From: Eucalyptus grandis
Lineage: Eukaryota; Streptophyta; Magnoliopsida; Myrtales; Myrtaceae
Assembly (NCBI RefSeq): GCF_016545825.1
Contig: NC_052613.1
Coordinates: 34,856,844-34,920,843, forward strand
DNA length: 64,000 nt
Direction: 5' to 3'
A program made the position numbers and the translations under genes. Below are positions 10,850 through 23,060 of the stretch, one piece after another (the stretch's first letter is position 1; every line of letters starts with the position of its first letter). Under the pieces are notes generated by a model. It was not told the DNA's origin, searched no databases, and saw nothing but the letters and a program-made list of their open reading frames with translations.

Positions 10850-13346
10850 TTAAACATTCACTGAGCAAGAATGCATATCTAAAATCGATTTACGCTCATC
10901 TAGATCTTCTCCCCAATCAACATCTGAATAGCATAATAAGGGTAAATTATTCCCTTGGTAATAAAGTCGATAGTCCATGGTGCATTTTAAGTATCTCAGG
11001 ATTCTCTTCACTGCTTTCCAGTGTGCTTGACCATGATTTGATTGATATCGGCTCACCAACCCCATGGCACAATTTATGTCGGGTCAAGTACACATCATAA
11101 CATACATCAAACTTCCATTGCACTAACGTAAGGAACAGTTTCAATTTCCTTATTTTCTTCCGGAATCTTAAGACATATCTTAGTACTTAGACCTTCACCT
11201 TGCATAATATGGGTATCAATGAGATTACAATACTGCATATTGAAATATTTAAGTATTTTCATTATATAAGACTCTTGTGATAAAGCAATGATTTTCCTTG
11301 ATCAATCTCTTTTGATATTAACTCCTAATATATAAGCAATATTTCCCATGTTCTTCATTTCAAAATTGGAGGACAATCATTATTTTATAGTAATAACCAA
11401 AACTTTATCATTTTTAGCCAATAGAATATTGTCCACATAAAGTGATAAGATCACAAATTTATCTTCGAACTGCTTAACATATACACAGTAATCTTCTTTA
11501 ATGATCGTGAATCCAAAAGTCATTATGGCTAAATGAAAACAAAGATACCATGGTCTAGATGATTGCTTAAGGTCATATATTGAGCGATGGAACTTGTAAA
11601 TTTTGTGCTCTTGACCTTTTACTATGAAACCTATTGGTTGTTTCATATAGATTTCTTCATCTAGTTCTCCATTGAGAACTACTGTCTTTACATCTATTTG
11701 ATGTAATTCAAAGTCCAAACGTGCAATGATGGCTAGGATAAAACGTATTGAGACAAACCTTACAATTGGTGAAAATGTTTCCTCATAATTTATACTCTTT
11801 TGTTTGAGTATAATCTTTCGCCACAAGACGAGCTTTATACTTTTCAATGGATCCATATGCCTTTCACTTAATCTCAAAAACCCATTTGTTTTCAATAGCC
11901 CTGCGATTGGTTTGGAGATCAAATAAGTCCCAGACATGATTTGCCCTCATTGACTCAATCTCATCTTCCAGAGTTTTTCTCTATTCTTCCTTATTAAAGG
12001 ATGAGAGAGCTTTTTGAACAATCTTAGGTTTGGTATCGTCATGCTGAGCAATCATAAATACTTCCCATTCAATTTCAAAATGACGATGATGAATACTTTT
12101 ACGATTACTTTTACGTAACTAAACTTTTCTTGAATTCAGTTTGCCAAACGATGCAACACTCCCATTAGGTCTTGTATGTTGAGGTAAATATTCATTTTCA
12201 TCTACAACATTAGTGGGTGTGTTATTAGGATCTTCTATCTCATATAATTGAAAATCCTTATCAATCTCACTTCTATTAGGAAAATCATTTTCCAATAACG
12301 TGACATATCGTGACTCCATTTTGGTTACACTTCTATTAACTTGTTCACCTATGAACACATATCCTTTGGAATGTTCGGAATAACTTATAAAGATACATTT
12401 CTTCATTCTAGGACCTAATTTGTCATATTTATGGCAGAATCATGAATATAAACTGCATACCCCCATTGACGTAGATTACTTAAGTCTGATTTTCTACTAG
12501 TCAATAACGCATCTCCCCAATACGAGATAGGTAAATGTGCTTGCACTATCATAAACCTAACAATTTCTAATAATGTTCTATTTTTTCTTTCAGCAACCCA
12601 ATTCTGTTGCGAAGTATTAGGAATAGTCTATTGTTGTACAATTCATTTTCATCACGTCCGCGATCGATTCTCAATGCCTTTATTATTTTATTTAACTGAT
12701 TATCTACCAGCGCTATATATCGTCTAAAGTAGTCTAATGCTTCTGACTTATGGGAGATCAAAATGACATAACTAAAATGCGTGAAATTATTTATGAAAGT
12801 GATGAAATATGAGGCTCCATGCCTCGCCCTCACGTTTAATGGACCACAAATGTCAGAATGTATGAGTTGCAATGGAAGTTCGACTCTAATTCCTTTATCG
12901 AATGGCTTTCTAGTTGCTTTTCCTACTAAACAATGTTCACAGATGGGTAGATCAACATTAGCGAGTGACCCTAAAAGGCATTCTCTTGCTAACCTTCGCA
13001 TTCTTTGTAATCCAATGTGACTCAATCTAGTATGCTAAGTATTTACATCAATCTCAATATTATTAGAAGATGCAATCAAAGAGAAACAACTATTAGCATT
13101 AACATTATACATATCATAGTCAATGTTTAATACCATAAAACCATTCCATACATGACTAGAACCATAATAAATTATTCCAAACAAAATGTCAACACAATCA
13201 CCATGGAAATTCAATACATAACCTAGGCTAAGAAGAACAATTACAGAGACCAAGTTTCGTCGAATATCTAGAGCATAGAGGATATCATGTAGGAATAGGC
13301 TTCGACCACCATGTAAAATTAATTTACATATGCCAATACCCTTCAC
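10850..13346 (-). pseudogene. Copia pol relic (integrase, RT, RNase H)
   Basis: Reading the minus strand downwards, three pol domains can be seen. The GAG-pre-integrase/integrase part lies at 13025-12567, with CEHCLVGKATRKPF and LIHSDICGPLNVRARHGASY. Reverse transcriptase is at 11937-11380, with INYEETFSPIVRFVSIRFIL, QIDVKTVVLNGELDEEIYMK and LYVDNILLA in place of the usual YVDD box. RNase H is at 11065-10850, with HWKAVKRILRYLKCT and CYSDVDWGEDLDERKS. Domain order is diagnostic of Copia. Frame changes and stops between the pieces, and the altered YVDN, show it is dead. Confidence 0.9.
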
Positions 13347-13463
13347 TTCAACTCTTGAGTTATTCTCAACATATGTTCATCTTTTTCCAGGTTGTATCCG
13401 ACGATATTCCACAAATACTTCTCGGTTTCTAGTTACGGGGTCTGTTACTTTTGAGTCTACAGT

Positions 13464-14373
13464 CTATATTAGATGAAATTTAGCAAGTATTACAATGCTA
13501 GAAATAAAAGCATTACTTAAAGTAATAGAGTAATAGGGTATCTCTTTCGACTCAATGCATTCATGAGCAAAGTGACCAATCTTGCCACAATTGTAGCACT
13601 TCATCTGGGCCTTATCAATCTTCCCATCACGCTTTTTGCATTGGACGGTCTTAGCTCTCTTAGGTGCTTGATTAGTTTTCTTTCCTTTTGCGCTTGAAGC
13701 CCGAAACTTTGCGCGAACTCGATTAAGCAACATAAGCATGGGTAGAGGATCTTGCAGTCTCTAAATGCTCATCATCTAATTCCAAATGACGCACTATATT
13801 ATCAAAAGTGACAATATTCTCATTATGTGTCCTGTCGATCTTCATATGTTCCCAATTATTAAGAAGATACCTTATAACAGCCTGAATTTGTTGTTTATTA
13901 GTAAGGGAATGACCTGTCGATTTCAGCTCACGAATCATGTTTGACATTTCCTAAAGATATAGCCTCATCGTTATATTTAGGTGTTTTTGGTATGGGTCAA
14001 ACTTGATGGTGAGTCTCCTCAACTTAGTGGCAAATGTATCCCCAAATTTATCTTTCAAGGTAACCCACATTATTTGAGCTTTATCATAACTTTCAAACTC
14101 ACACATGAGATCATGTTTCATACAACTCAGTAACGTAATGCGAGCAATGCTATTTTTCTTCTTCCAAGCTTGATAAGTTTATAAATCTCTCCTGTGTTGA
14201 GTTGAACTTTTATGCTCAGGTTTATCTATCGTGTGGTTGAGGGTTTCCAAAACCGCTTGCTCCTCAAGGATGTATTGAACATTTCGGTGCCAAATATCAT
14301 AATTATCACCATTTAGCTTTTCACCCTTATTGAGGTCAGCCACAATGGTTTTGGATGCCGAAACCATAATCAA
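13464..14373 (-). pseudogene. Copia gag relic with zinc knuckle
   Basis: The minus strand gives a Copia gag start (LNGDNYDIWHRNVQYILEEQ) at 14373-14179, a middle part at 13947-13723 (LTNKQQIQAVIRYLLNNWEH), and a CCHC zinc knuckle CYNCGKIGHFAHEC near 13590-13550 that would bind element RNA. The pieces are in different frames with stops, so it is inactive. It lies upstream of the pol relic, as expected. Confidence 0.85.
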
Positions 14374-15770
14374 TTGCTATAACATATTGACATACTAAAC
14401 GCACAATCAATACTAGCGCATTTTTCATAGTAACACACATATTTAATTTTCAACAAAGGCAAACTATATTAATGATAATTCAATAAAAGATATAGAAATG
14501 AAAGTTCACTATGTTCCCAATCAGCTTCTATGTATGATTATTCTATTATTATTCATTAGTTTAATTTGCACAAATTTTAAGTTCTAAGTGAGAATTCTTT
14601 CGAATTTTACCAACCTACGAACTTCCTCTAGAAAAAATAATTATATGACCTCATGCAATTTCCACATTTTTCCATTAACACAAAAGGCACAGCATGATGT
14701 GAACCAACGTACAAAAAACAATCATGCAACAACTATAGTTAAAACCGTAATTCAACATGTAATGAAAAAATCAATGATTTCAAACCATTGTTCGAATTTA
14801 CTTAGAACCAAGAAATTGCAAGCATATTAAATTATATACATGTTATTATCGAACCAAGTTCTACACAACATATATGTTGCCATTTTCATGTAGGCTAGCT
14901 TCTATTTCCAAAACCATAAGAAAATACATGCTAAAAAAGAATAAACAATGCATTTATACCCTCAAATATATGCGTACTTAGTTTTGTACACATTTTTATA
15001 CCTTTAAAAACCTCAAACATGTAAAATAACTATACCATAGTGTAGATAACATCCATACGAACCAAAGGCCGTTCATCTTTTGTCAATCGAACCATCCACA
15101 CGCCTAAGTGTGTGGTGCGTGTGACGCATGGGCTAGTGAGCCATTAAGGCTCTTGATCGGTTCGATCGGTTTGACTGCTAGACTGGTTCAACGGTCGGAT
15201 CGGTTGACCAGTCATCGGGTCAGGTTAGGTCGCTGGTCGAGTTGATTCTCTGGTTTGGGTCTCGGGTCGAGTCGCTAGTCGATTGCTGGTTGGCCAACTA
15301 CCGCTAGTAGGGTGACATTAGCCAACAATCAGTCATATAGTAGTTACCAACTGTTAGCTGACGTCATCGATGACGCAGCACACATCGCTTCGCTAACGCA
15401 CGCATGGCGCTCACACGTTGGGCATGCCCGATGTGTCGAGCGTGTGGCGCCCATGCGTAGTGGCTTCTGGCCGTCATGTGGGCACGTCCAGTGTCCTTCA
15501 GCGACGATTGACCTGCCGTTTGATTCATCTCAATGAGTACTTTTACCCCGTATATTTAAAAATTGATTTTGGCAAAAAAATATTTCGAAAAATGGCCAAA
15601 ATTGTACGGGTATACGTGACCTCTAAACCCGTTCTTCGTTTCAGTTTGTTTTTTGATGATTCATGTTGCAATATCCGAGCAATAAACATCTAGACAATGT
15701 AAAGTTCATTCTCTTGATCTTGATATCAAATGGTAAATGAGAAAATTCGATGGAAAAATAAGGCAGAAAT
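14374..15770 (-). other. Copia 5' leader region
   Basis: About 1.4 kb separates the gag start from the primer site. The right part (15060-15540) is GC-richer, with many GGTCGG/GTTCGATCGG-like motifs, unlike the AT-rich remainder. No gene is recognised. It may hold a small unrelated insertion. Confidence 0.4.
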
Positions 15771-15789
15771 CATAACCTGGCTTTGATAC
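15771..15789 (-). other. Primer-binding site, initiator tRNA-Met type
   Basis: The minus strand directly after the LTR end (ATATCA) reads GTATCAAAGCCAGG, close to the TGGTATCAGAGC that pairs with initiator tRNA-Met in plant Copia elements. It fixes the inner border of the 5' LTR at 15790. Confidence 0.75.
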
Positions 15790-16170
15790 TGATATAAGAA
15801 GAAAGTTGATGGAAGACGACTAATCTTTTTTTGATGTGCAATGAATAATTTACCCCAAAACGAACGTTGAATTATGGGTGAAAAACGAACAATATGACTT
15901 CACAATGGTCTGAATGTAGTCATGAGAAAAACATCCAATTTCCACAGCATAAATGCCGATTGTCTTCGTAAAAGAGTAATGGAACACTTTTTTTTTCTTT
16001 GATGGAAATGGGAGAAGAAGAAAGAACAATTTCTTTATGAACGTTCTTTCTGCCAATTGTCCTAATGGTTATTTTCAGAAGGTTTTTTTATATGATTCTC
16101 TCATATCCTTTCAAATGATGTCTTTCAATCATAATATATCAAGATGAAACGGTGCGTCTTAATTGCACCC
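15790..16170 (-). repeat. 5' LTR of the Copia element, inner part
   Basis: It aligns with 8931-9305 of the 3' LTR and is broken after GCACCC by the insertion at 16171. The missing end (ATCATGGACGTACTAATAAA) resumes at 22658-22686. Confidence 0.88.
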
Positions 16171-16891
16171 TGTGACATCCTGATTTTCGAGTCTGACTTC
16201 GATGAGATGAAATTGGCTTTTCATCGATATGCTTATGGCTTTATTCTCTGAGAGGACCCCTCATGAGATAACTACCATATCGGGTGAAAGCATTAAAACA
16301 TTTTAAAGCAATAGACTTGAGAATTCGACTAGGAATCGACTACTCGACCGTGTTGATCTGCAAGGGTCATTATGACATTGTCAGAAATCGATAAGAGACC
16401 GGAGATAGGTTGATTCGATTGAGATACGTGATCAGAGTGTGGGTGATTCCACCTGATTGTAAAATACTCATCGATCGGCATTAGATCAATTTTTCTATCG
16501 TTTTGATACCTGGTACCTATAATTGAAACCTCGAGATTTTCACAACAACCGAGAGTCGCCAATATGTCGAAAATGTACAATGTGATTCGAGATAAATCGA
16601 TCACGGTTCATTTGCATAAAAAATTCCTAAAAGTTACCCGATAGACTATGTCACGCTAAAAGCGCGTTGGATTGAAATTAACTGTGAACTGGAACCCGAT
16701 TTTAGAAATCGAAAGTTTTGTCATGTCACGATCTATTTTAGGAACGTCGACTTATCTTTCGAGGAATTTTCGGAGATCTCGATATTTTTACGGAAAATCG
16801 TTTCGGACGTTGCGGAAAATTAACGGAAATTCGGATGTGCCAAATTAAAGGAAATTGAGACTTCCAAGCTAAGCCTTTGAGTGTCAGAGAC

Positions 16892-19826
16892 TGTCGCGAC
16901 CTAAATTTTCGGGTGAATCACCTAAAATTAGGCTAATGGATTGCTAAGCCTAGACTTAACTCGGGCTCTCCCAAGCCCATACCAATTCGTGACTTTCGAT
17001 TCAAGTTCTTAATATGCAAATTTTTTAATTAGAAGTCGCCACTAATCTATTTTTGGTGGGTCGATTAGAATCTTTAGTAAAGTAACGGGAGATTTACTTT
17101 ACTCCTACGAACCAGAGATTTATGAATTCGGGGACTTGGTTACACTAGATTTCTCTAACGCCATTTCGGTACCTTTCTCTTTTATTTTGAAAAAAAAATG
17201 TTTGACAAGCAGCTTGAATTAATTTTAAATCTATTTCCCTAACATGTGAAGTGACCATGCGGGTGCGCAAACCACCAATTTAACACCTAAGTAAAGCAAT
17301 AAATAAATTGCAGGAGTTACCTCGTAGCAACGAAAGCATCTACATTATTAGATCTGAATTTATATCAACAACCCTAGATATGATTTCTAATTAACACACT
17401 TTTTCTTTTTGCTTTCACTTTTTTAACGAGAATATAATCCATATGTAATGCAATGCTTCTAATCTAATATGAAATGATATGACATAGTAACATGTCCTAA
17501 ATTATATGAATGAGTAAAAAATTTTGTGATTTCTTAATGAACATGCAATAATTAAATATGCAATCTAAATTAACCAAAATGACCTAATTCTAATGACGGG
17601 CAATTTCTAATTAAATGAACCTAACAATAGTCACTAAATGACGTGCATTTCATGAACCTGTTTCTAATTTTTTTTCTTTTATGAAATTTGAAATTAAAAC
17701 TGCCAAATAATTAAACGTGCAATTCAAATTTAAAACTAACATGCTAAATGAATGCATTTTTTTATTTAAAAAATTCGAAATAAATAAATTTCATATTCTA
17801 AACATGCAAGATAACCCTAAAACGAGGAATATTTTAAAACGAACCTAATCTATCTTAGATTTTTTTTTTTGATGTTTTTCTTTACGAAAACAAAATTGAT
17901 TCAAGCGACATGGCAGCAGATCAGAGCAAGATAAGATTGATATCCAAAAATTAACGAACCATATCTCACACATGAGATCGGGTTGGTCAATTTTAAATAA
18001 AACCGCGGATTGAATCTCGAGCGTGAGATTGGATTGGCAATTTTTCCGTGCAATTGCGAGTCATATTTCGGGCATGAAATCGAACTGACAATCATATGCA
18101 CGTTATGAAATTGGGAAAATTTCCCAACTTATAAGGCAACTCGAGACTACAGATACATCAGCATATCGAGAATTTCCATTATGTGCATCAACGAACATAT
18201 CAAATAAGGAAATGGAAGTTTCAGAAATCAAAATAGACAAATTTTTTACCTATTCCGAATATTGGCTTCCAAATTTACGACTTGCAATTGGCGAATGATG
18301 GATGGACGATGACCTACTCAGCAGTGGCAGTGCTAAGCCTGGTGGTTGAAGATTTGGGACAGCGGATCGAACGGTGGTGCTCGGTCATGGAGGGTTGCGG
18401 CTAGTAAATGGTGCAGGGACGACAATGTTGATGATACCCGCACCGGATGGCCAACAAAAATAGTATGGCTATTTTTCTTCACTGAAATTTGCACATCGCC
18501 ATGCGCCTGAGCTGCTCACGCTCATCTGGCCAAGGAAGATTCTTTTGCATGCATGAAGTAAAATCACAAAAATCCACATGTGTTATTGTCCAATCTGGAC
18601 AACATGCAAAAGAAGATAAATCCACCACTTGGAATTATTCAATCGAGATTCTAGTAATTCTTTTAACCATGAACTTTAGGCTCGCCAACGGTGATTGGTG
18701 GGATTCTTGGTGAGTGGACGATCACCGGAAAACCTACAAAAAGAAGAGCACAATGAACTCCATGAATTGAAGTGCGCCGAGAAACGAAGAAGGAACAATT
18801 TGCTGGCTTTTGCTGAAGAGCTTGCGAGATTGCTCGCTGAATCTGCAGTGATTGGCGTCGAGGCTTCGCGATATGCTTTTCTATTTTTTCTTCTTTTTGC
18901 TTGCATTAAGCGAGGCCATAAAAATCACAACTTTTGCTGCCTTCTTCCATCGAAGTCTGGACAAAGACCAAAAGACAACAACATCCACCGCCTTCTGCTT
19001 TCCTTTGCAAGTGCACGTGTGGTGTGCCCACTATTCTTTTCAATCGCAGTCTGGTGTCTTTTTGCTTGACCGAGTCTCAAACTCTGCTCAATCTCTTGAA
19101 GACCTCATCATAGCCTCCCTTCGGCATCCGAGACGTGCGTTGCCAGTGATGTCTCAATTGCAAGCTTGTGGATATTGGTGAAACGTGTTGAGGTGCAGCA
19201 AGCTGCCGTCGCCAATGTCAAGCGAGGACTGGACGCGGCGAAGTTGATGAACCGCGAGCGAGCCGTCGATGGCATTTAGGAAGGAGGCGCATCGATAGAT
19301 GGGGACAAGCACCGAGAGAATTTTTTAATCTCACTTTCCACGTCAATCGTCAACCCCTTCGTGGGGTGAAGACTCCGCAAAGGAGGCGTGAACCCTATAT
19401 GTTTTTACTTATTTATAGGCCACGAATTAGGGTTTTTAATATTTCCAAATCGATATCCACAAAAATTATTTTTCCAAATGCAATACTCGTTTTGCCGAAC
19501 GCAATATTCGTTTTTGCACTTGCTCTATCCGAAAAATTCCATCATATCTCGGAAAATTTCAAATTCTTATTTTCACAAGATAATTTCCGATCATAAAAAA
19601 AATGGGCTTGGGCCAATTTGCTCGCTTCGTGGGCTTAGTCCGGCTTGTTAATTTAAAGTTCAGAACCACTGATTCAAACCCATCTGCCACCGGTCCAATA
19701 AATGCAAAATTATGCAAATGCACCTAAATCTATATGCTATGCAATTAACTATTTTTTCAGGGATAAAATTGACCCATAATTTTCTATGCAATAAATTACC
19801 GGATCGCCAAAATTTAGGTGTCAACA
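16892..19826 (-). mobile_element. Solo-LTR-like element nested in element A
   Basis: It starts TGTCGCGACCTAAATTTTCG and ends TTTAGGTGTCAACA, like the LTRs of the element at 23061-37696. Flanks GAGAC (16887-16891) and GAGAT (19827-19831) are a near-exact 5-bp target duplication. A minus-strand CTATAAATAAG at about 19409-19419 corresponds to the TATA box of the related LTRs, giving its orientation. No gag or pol is present. It is clearly diverged from the LTRs further right, so it is a separate, probably older, subfamily. Confidence 0.82.
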
Positions 19827-20417
19827 GAGATTTACAAAAAATTGTTCAGGCTGTTTCCTTGGCAAAATTAGACCTCAATTGGGAGATTTGAGTGAGGAAT
19901 TGAAGTTAATATTGGTGAAATTCGGATTAAGGCATGGGGCAGCATCTTTGGCTTCAAAAATTGGATAATTGGTGGTTTATTTTGTGGATTATAAGGCTGG
20001 AAAATATTATGAGACATTAGGCATAGAATTGGTGGGCTGAAAAATTGGATAATTGGGGTTTGAGGGGACCGAGCAATCAATGGAAGGGATAGAATTGGTG
20101 GGCTCCCTTCTTTAGCAAGTCAAGGCCGCCGCCCTCCTCCTTCTTACGTTTCAATCTGTCGACCCCTTCTGCTTTTGGTCTCGTTTTCATTATTTGCTTT
20201 CTACCTCATCCCCATTTTCATTTATTCCTCACGCCTCTTCCCATCATCATCACCAATCCATCATCCAACGTCCACCAATTTCTCCACTCACTCTCTTCCT
20301 CACAGCCACAGAAGCCCACGAACGAAGCCTCCACTGAGTCAAACTTCCTTGGCCTATTTTGGTTGTTGACTCCTCTTGCCGAGCGTCCTTCAATCCACGA
20401 GACTGCAGCTCCACCAC

Positions 20418-20420
<3 letters not shown>

Positions 20421-20459
<39 letters not shown>
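20421..20459. repeat. (CT)n microsatellite
   Basis: An uninterrupted run of about 19 CT units lies within element A. Confidence 0.95.
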
Positions 20460-20462
<3 letters not shown>

Positions 20463-22686
20463 GAACCCTCTGCCATCTCACGTCCGAAGCTCCATCCCTC
20501 TTCTCCACCGAAATTCAACGCCAGTTGAAGACCACCGAAGCCATGAAACAGCTTCCGTTTAACCACCGAGCTCCCATCTCTTCACGTGCTGCTGCCTGCC
20601 ACTCCACGCCAGCGCCCTTTGAATACCGAGCAAACCAACGCCTCCACGATTTCCATTTGTCCAGCAACCGAATCTACACGTCCCAGCTTCTTCGGTCAAA
20701 ACCCCAAGTCGAAGCCCTTCCATCGTCGACCGAAGCCGTCCCACGAATCGTCCAGCAGCTTCGGTCTTTTTCAGCTCATGGATCAGCCGCAACAAAGCCC
20801 GCAGCCCATCCAACCTGTTCTCAGCCCAGTTAAAGTCTTCAAGTCCAGCAAGTGTCTTCAGCCCATTGGATTTTGGCCCAGTCCAGCGAAGCCCAACAAG
20901 ATCAGAAGCTCGCAATTTTAAGGCCCAAGCTCGCGAAGTCAGCCCGCTTCAGGCCCGGTCCAATTCAAAAGCAAATCTCAGATTGGACTGAGATTTGTTG
21001 GCCTGTTTAGGCCCGGCCCAAGTGTTCGTTGACGCCGCCGAAAATTCAGATTTCGGCCGTCGTCACGGTGAACCGGTTTCCGCAATTAACTTGTGAGTTT
21101 ATTTACTAAACTCTTCTTAGTGGGCTAATGACGTCTAAGGGGTGTTTAGATTTATTTAATTAGGAATTAGGTGGTTAGTTAGATTAATTTAGTGATTTAA
21201 TTATGCAATTATGCATGTTAGGTGGTTAGATTAGATTAAGTGAGGCCTAGATAAATTGTGTTATTTATCTAGAAGGGTTCGGGAATTTTCCGGGTTTGTA
21301 TTGGTATTTAATTTAGTGATGTTGGCTCTAGGTTGGCATTTTAGTATTTAAATTGATTGATTTAATTAATTTTAGAAATTAATTAATTATTAAATATTTT
21401 CCGGAAATTAGTCTGAGATAGTCGGTGACCGGAATTACGTGTTGATTGCAATGGTGTGTTCAATTTTTGCAATTGGATGTTATTGTGCAAATTGAGTGCC
21501 GATTGGAAATTTGAGTATTCAATTCCAAAAATTATGAATTTCGATATTTATTCAGAAAATCCCGGGTGTTGGGTTTTAACACCAAAAATAGTTTTATACA
21601 CTATATAAACCAGTGTGATTTTAAATTGGAAAATATCAATTTTTCTAGTGTGAATTGACCGTGTATCCACACACGACTATTTTACCATATATTTCTAATA
21701 CGAAGAAAATAGGCCAGGTTCACTATTTTAATTGAGACATTTGAGTGCAATGCACAGTATCTTGGGCTGAGATTAATTGGTCATGTGTTGGTTAAGAAAA
21801 ACTGTCATGGGTTGTTAAGCCGGACGTTGCCCATTCATTAGGACTCGGGTCGCAGTAGATTCTGGACCTACGCCCCTTCAGGGAAGCCGTCTAATTGAGA
21901 GACGTTGCCGTGCTCAAAGGAGGTGAGACGACGCTTGGCAATGCTAGAAGACCGCCAATTTTGGAGTTAGCCGTACCCTTAAGGGGTGTAATTAACAATT
22001 TGAACGCATGATGATTGAGTTTGATGCACCTGATTATGAGACCAAAACTGTGTGGCATGGAACGGGTTCTTGGTGATTAATTGAATTGATGAGGTGTTCT
22101 AGTTGTTATGTACATTAATTATATGCATTGCGATATGGACTGTACTGACTTGCAGGAAGGAACTGAGGTGAGGTAAGTTCCTTATTCTAATTGTGTGGTT
22201 GTGTGACTAGAGCACCCTGAAGCGTATTTCCCTCCTAATCGGGGTTTAGTGGGTGGACTTGTTGAGACATTGTCTCACTAGTTATTGAATAACCATTTTC
22301 AGGTCCTTAGAAGGTGGTCGTGGAAGACCAAGGTCTCGAAGTCTGAGGAGGAGGAGTATGGAGGATCGGTGGATATGTCTTATCAGTATGTCGTAGGACA
22401 ACCTTTTGTGAGAGTCGACCTTTTTGTAAGCTTTCGACTAAACTCGTTTTGTGCCTGAATCTCGTTGTTTATAAAAGTGTGCTTTTATGAATAAATGTCC
22501 TGCTTTTCTATCCGAGATGATTATTGTCCGGGGATTTATTTTCGCTTCCGCATGTACTTAAAAATTAATGGGTCGGCGATTCATCCTGGGAAGTCGCAAA
22601 ATATTATCGACCAAAGAGGGATGGGCACAAGCTCGGGGTTCGGGGCGTGACATACCCCATCATGGACGTACTAATAAAGTACAACA

Positions 22687-23055
22687 AATATCCTTGTGAC
22701 GGTTGCGAGAACTCCACTATGGACGAAGTGTACTTCTTACTTGCATTCTTACTTCCTTCATGTCCTCACCTTCTTCATGTGTATCATATTCTAATAATTT
22801 TCCAGACACCATCAAGTATAAATAATACCTATCATATCCATGTTTAGTGCCTCTTTTTACAAACATGACCGGTTCGTATTCTCCTAATTAAGCTCCTTTT
22901 TGTTGTTGCTTGATGTGGTTTGCCATGTGGATTGACGCATATGTTCTGCTTACAGCTTACCATGTCAAGCTCATAATCTCTGTTTTTGCCTGGTCATTGG
23001 ATGTATATGTTGGGTGTTCTTTTTCATCTTTGCTTCAAGTGTGAGAAAATCATTC
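22687..23055. other. Spacer between the Copia and Tat/Ogre-like elements
   Basis: This is host or older repeat sequence between two insertions. I recognise no gene in it. Confidence 0.45.
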
Positions 23056-23060
23056 ATTTT

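Larger units (their letters stand above)
16171..22652. mobile_element. Solo-LTR-like element A (giant LTR family 1)
   Basis: Ends are TGTGACATCCTGATTTTCGA and GGGGTTCGGGGCGTGACA, with TG...CA termini. Flanks CACCC (16166-16170) and TACCC (22653-22657) are a 5-bp target duplication with one transition; the intact LTR copy at 9302-9306 shows CACCC as the original. Without the nested insert at 16892-19826 it is about 3.5 kb. No gag or pol is visible. Copies at 37712-40882 (opposite strand) and 52035-57136 share both ends and internal blocks. The best reading is a solo LTR of a large retrotransposon; an LTR-ended non-coding element is the alternative. Confidence 0.82.
8931..22686 (-). mobile_element. 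Ty1/Copia LTR retrotransposon, decayed, with nested insertions
   Basis: Matching LTRs lie at 8931-9335 (3' LTR) and 15790-16170 plus 22658-22686 (5' LTR, split by a later insertion). The element is on the minus strand with gag then protease/integrase/RT/RNase H order, as in Copia. Next to the 5' LTR is a primer site matching initiator tRNA-Met; next to the 3' LTR is a purine tract. All coding parts carry stops or frameshifts. Outer flanks GATAC and AATAT could be a worn 5-bp target duplication, but this is weak. Confidence 0.9.
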
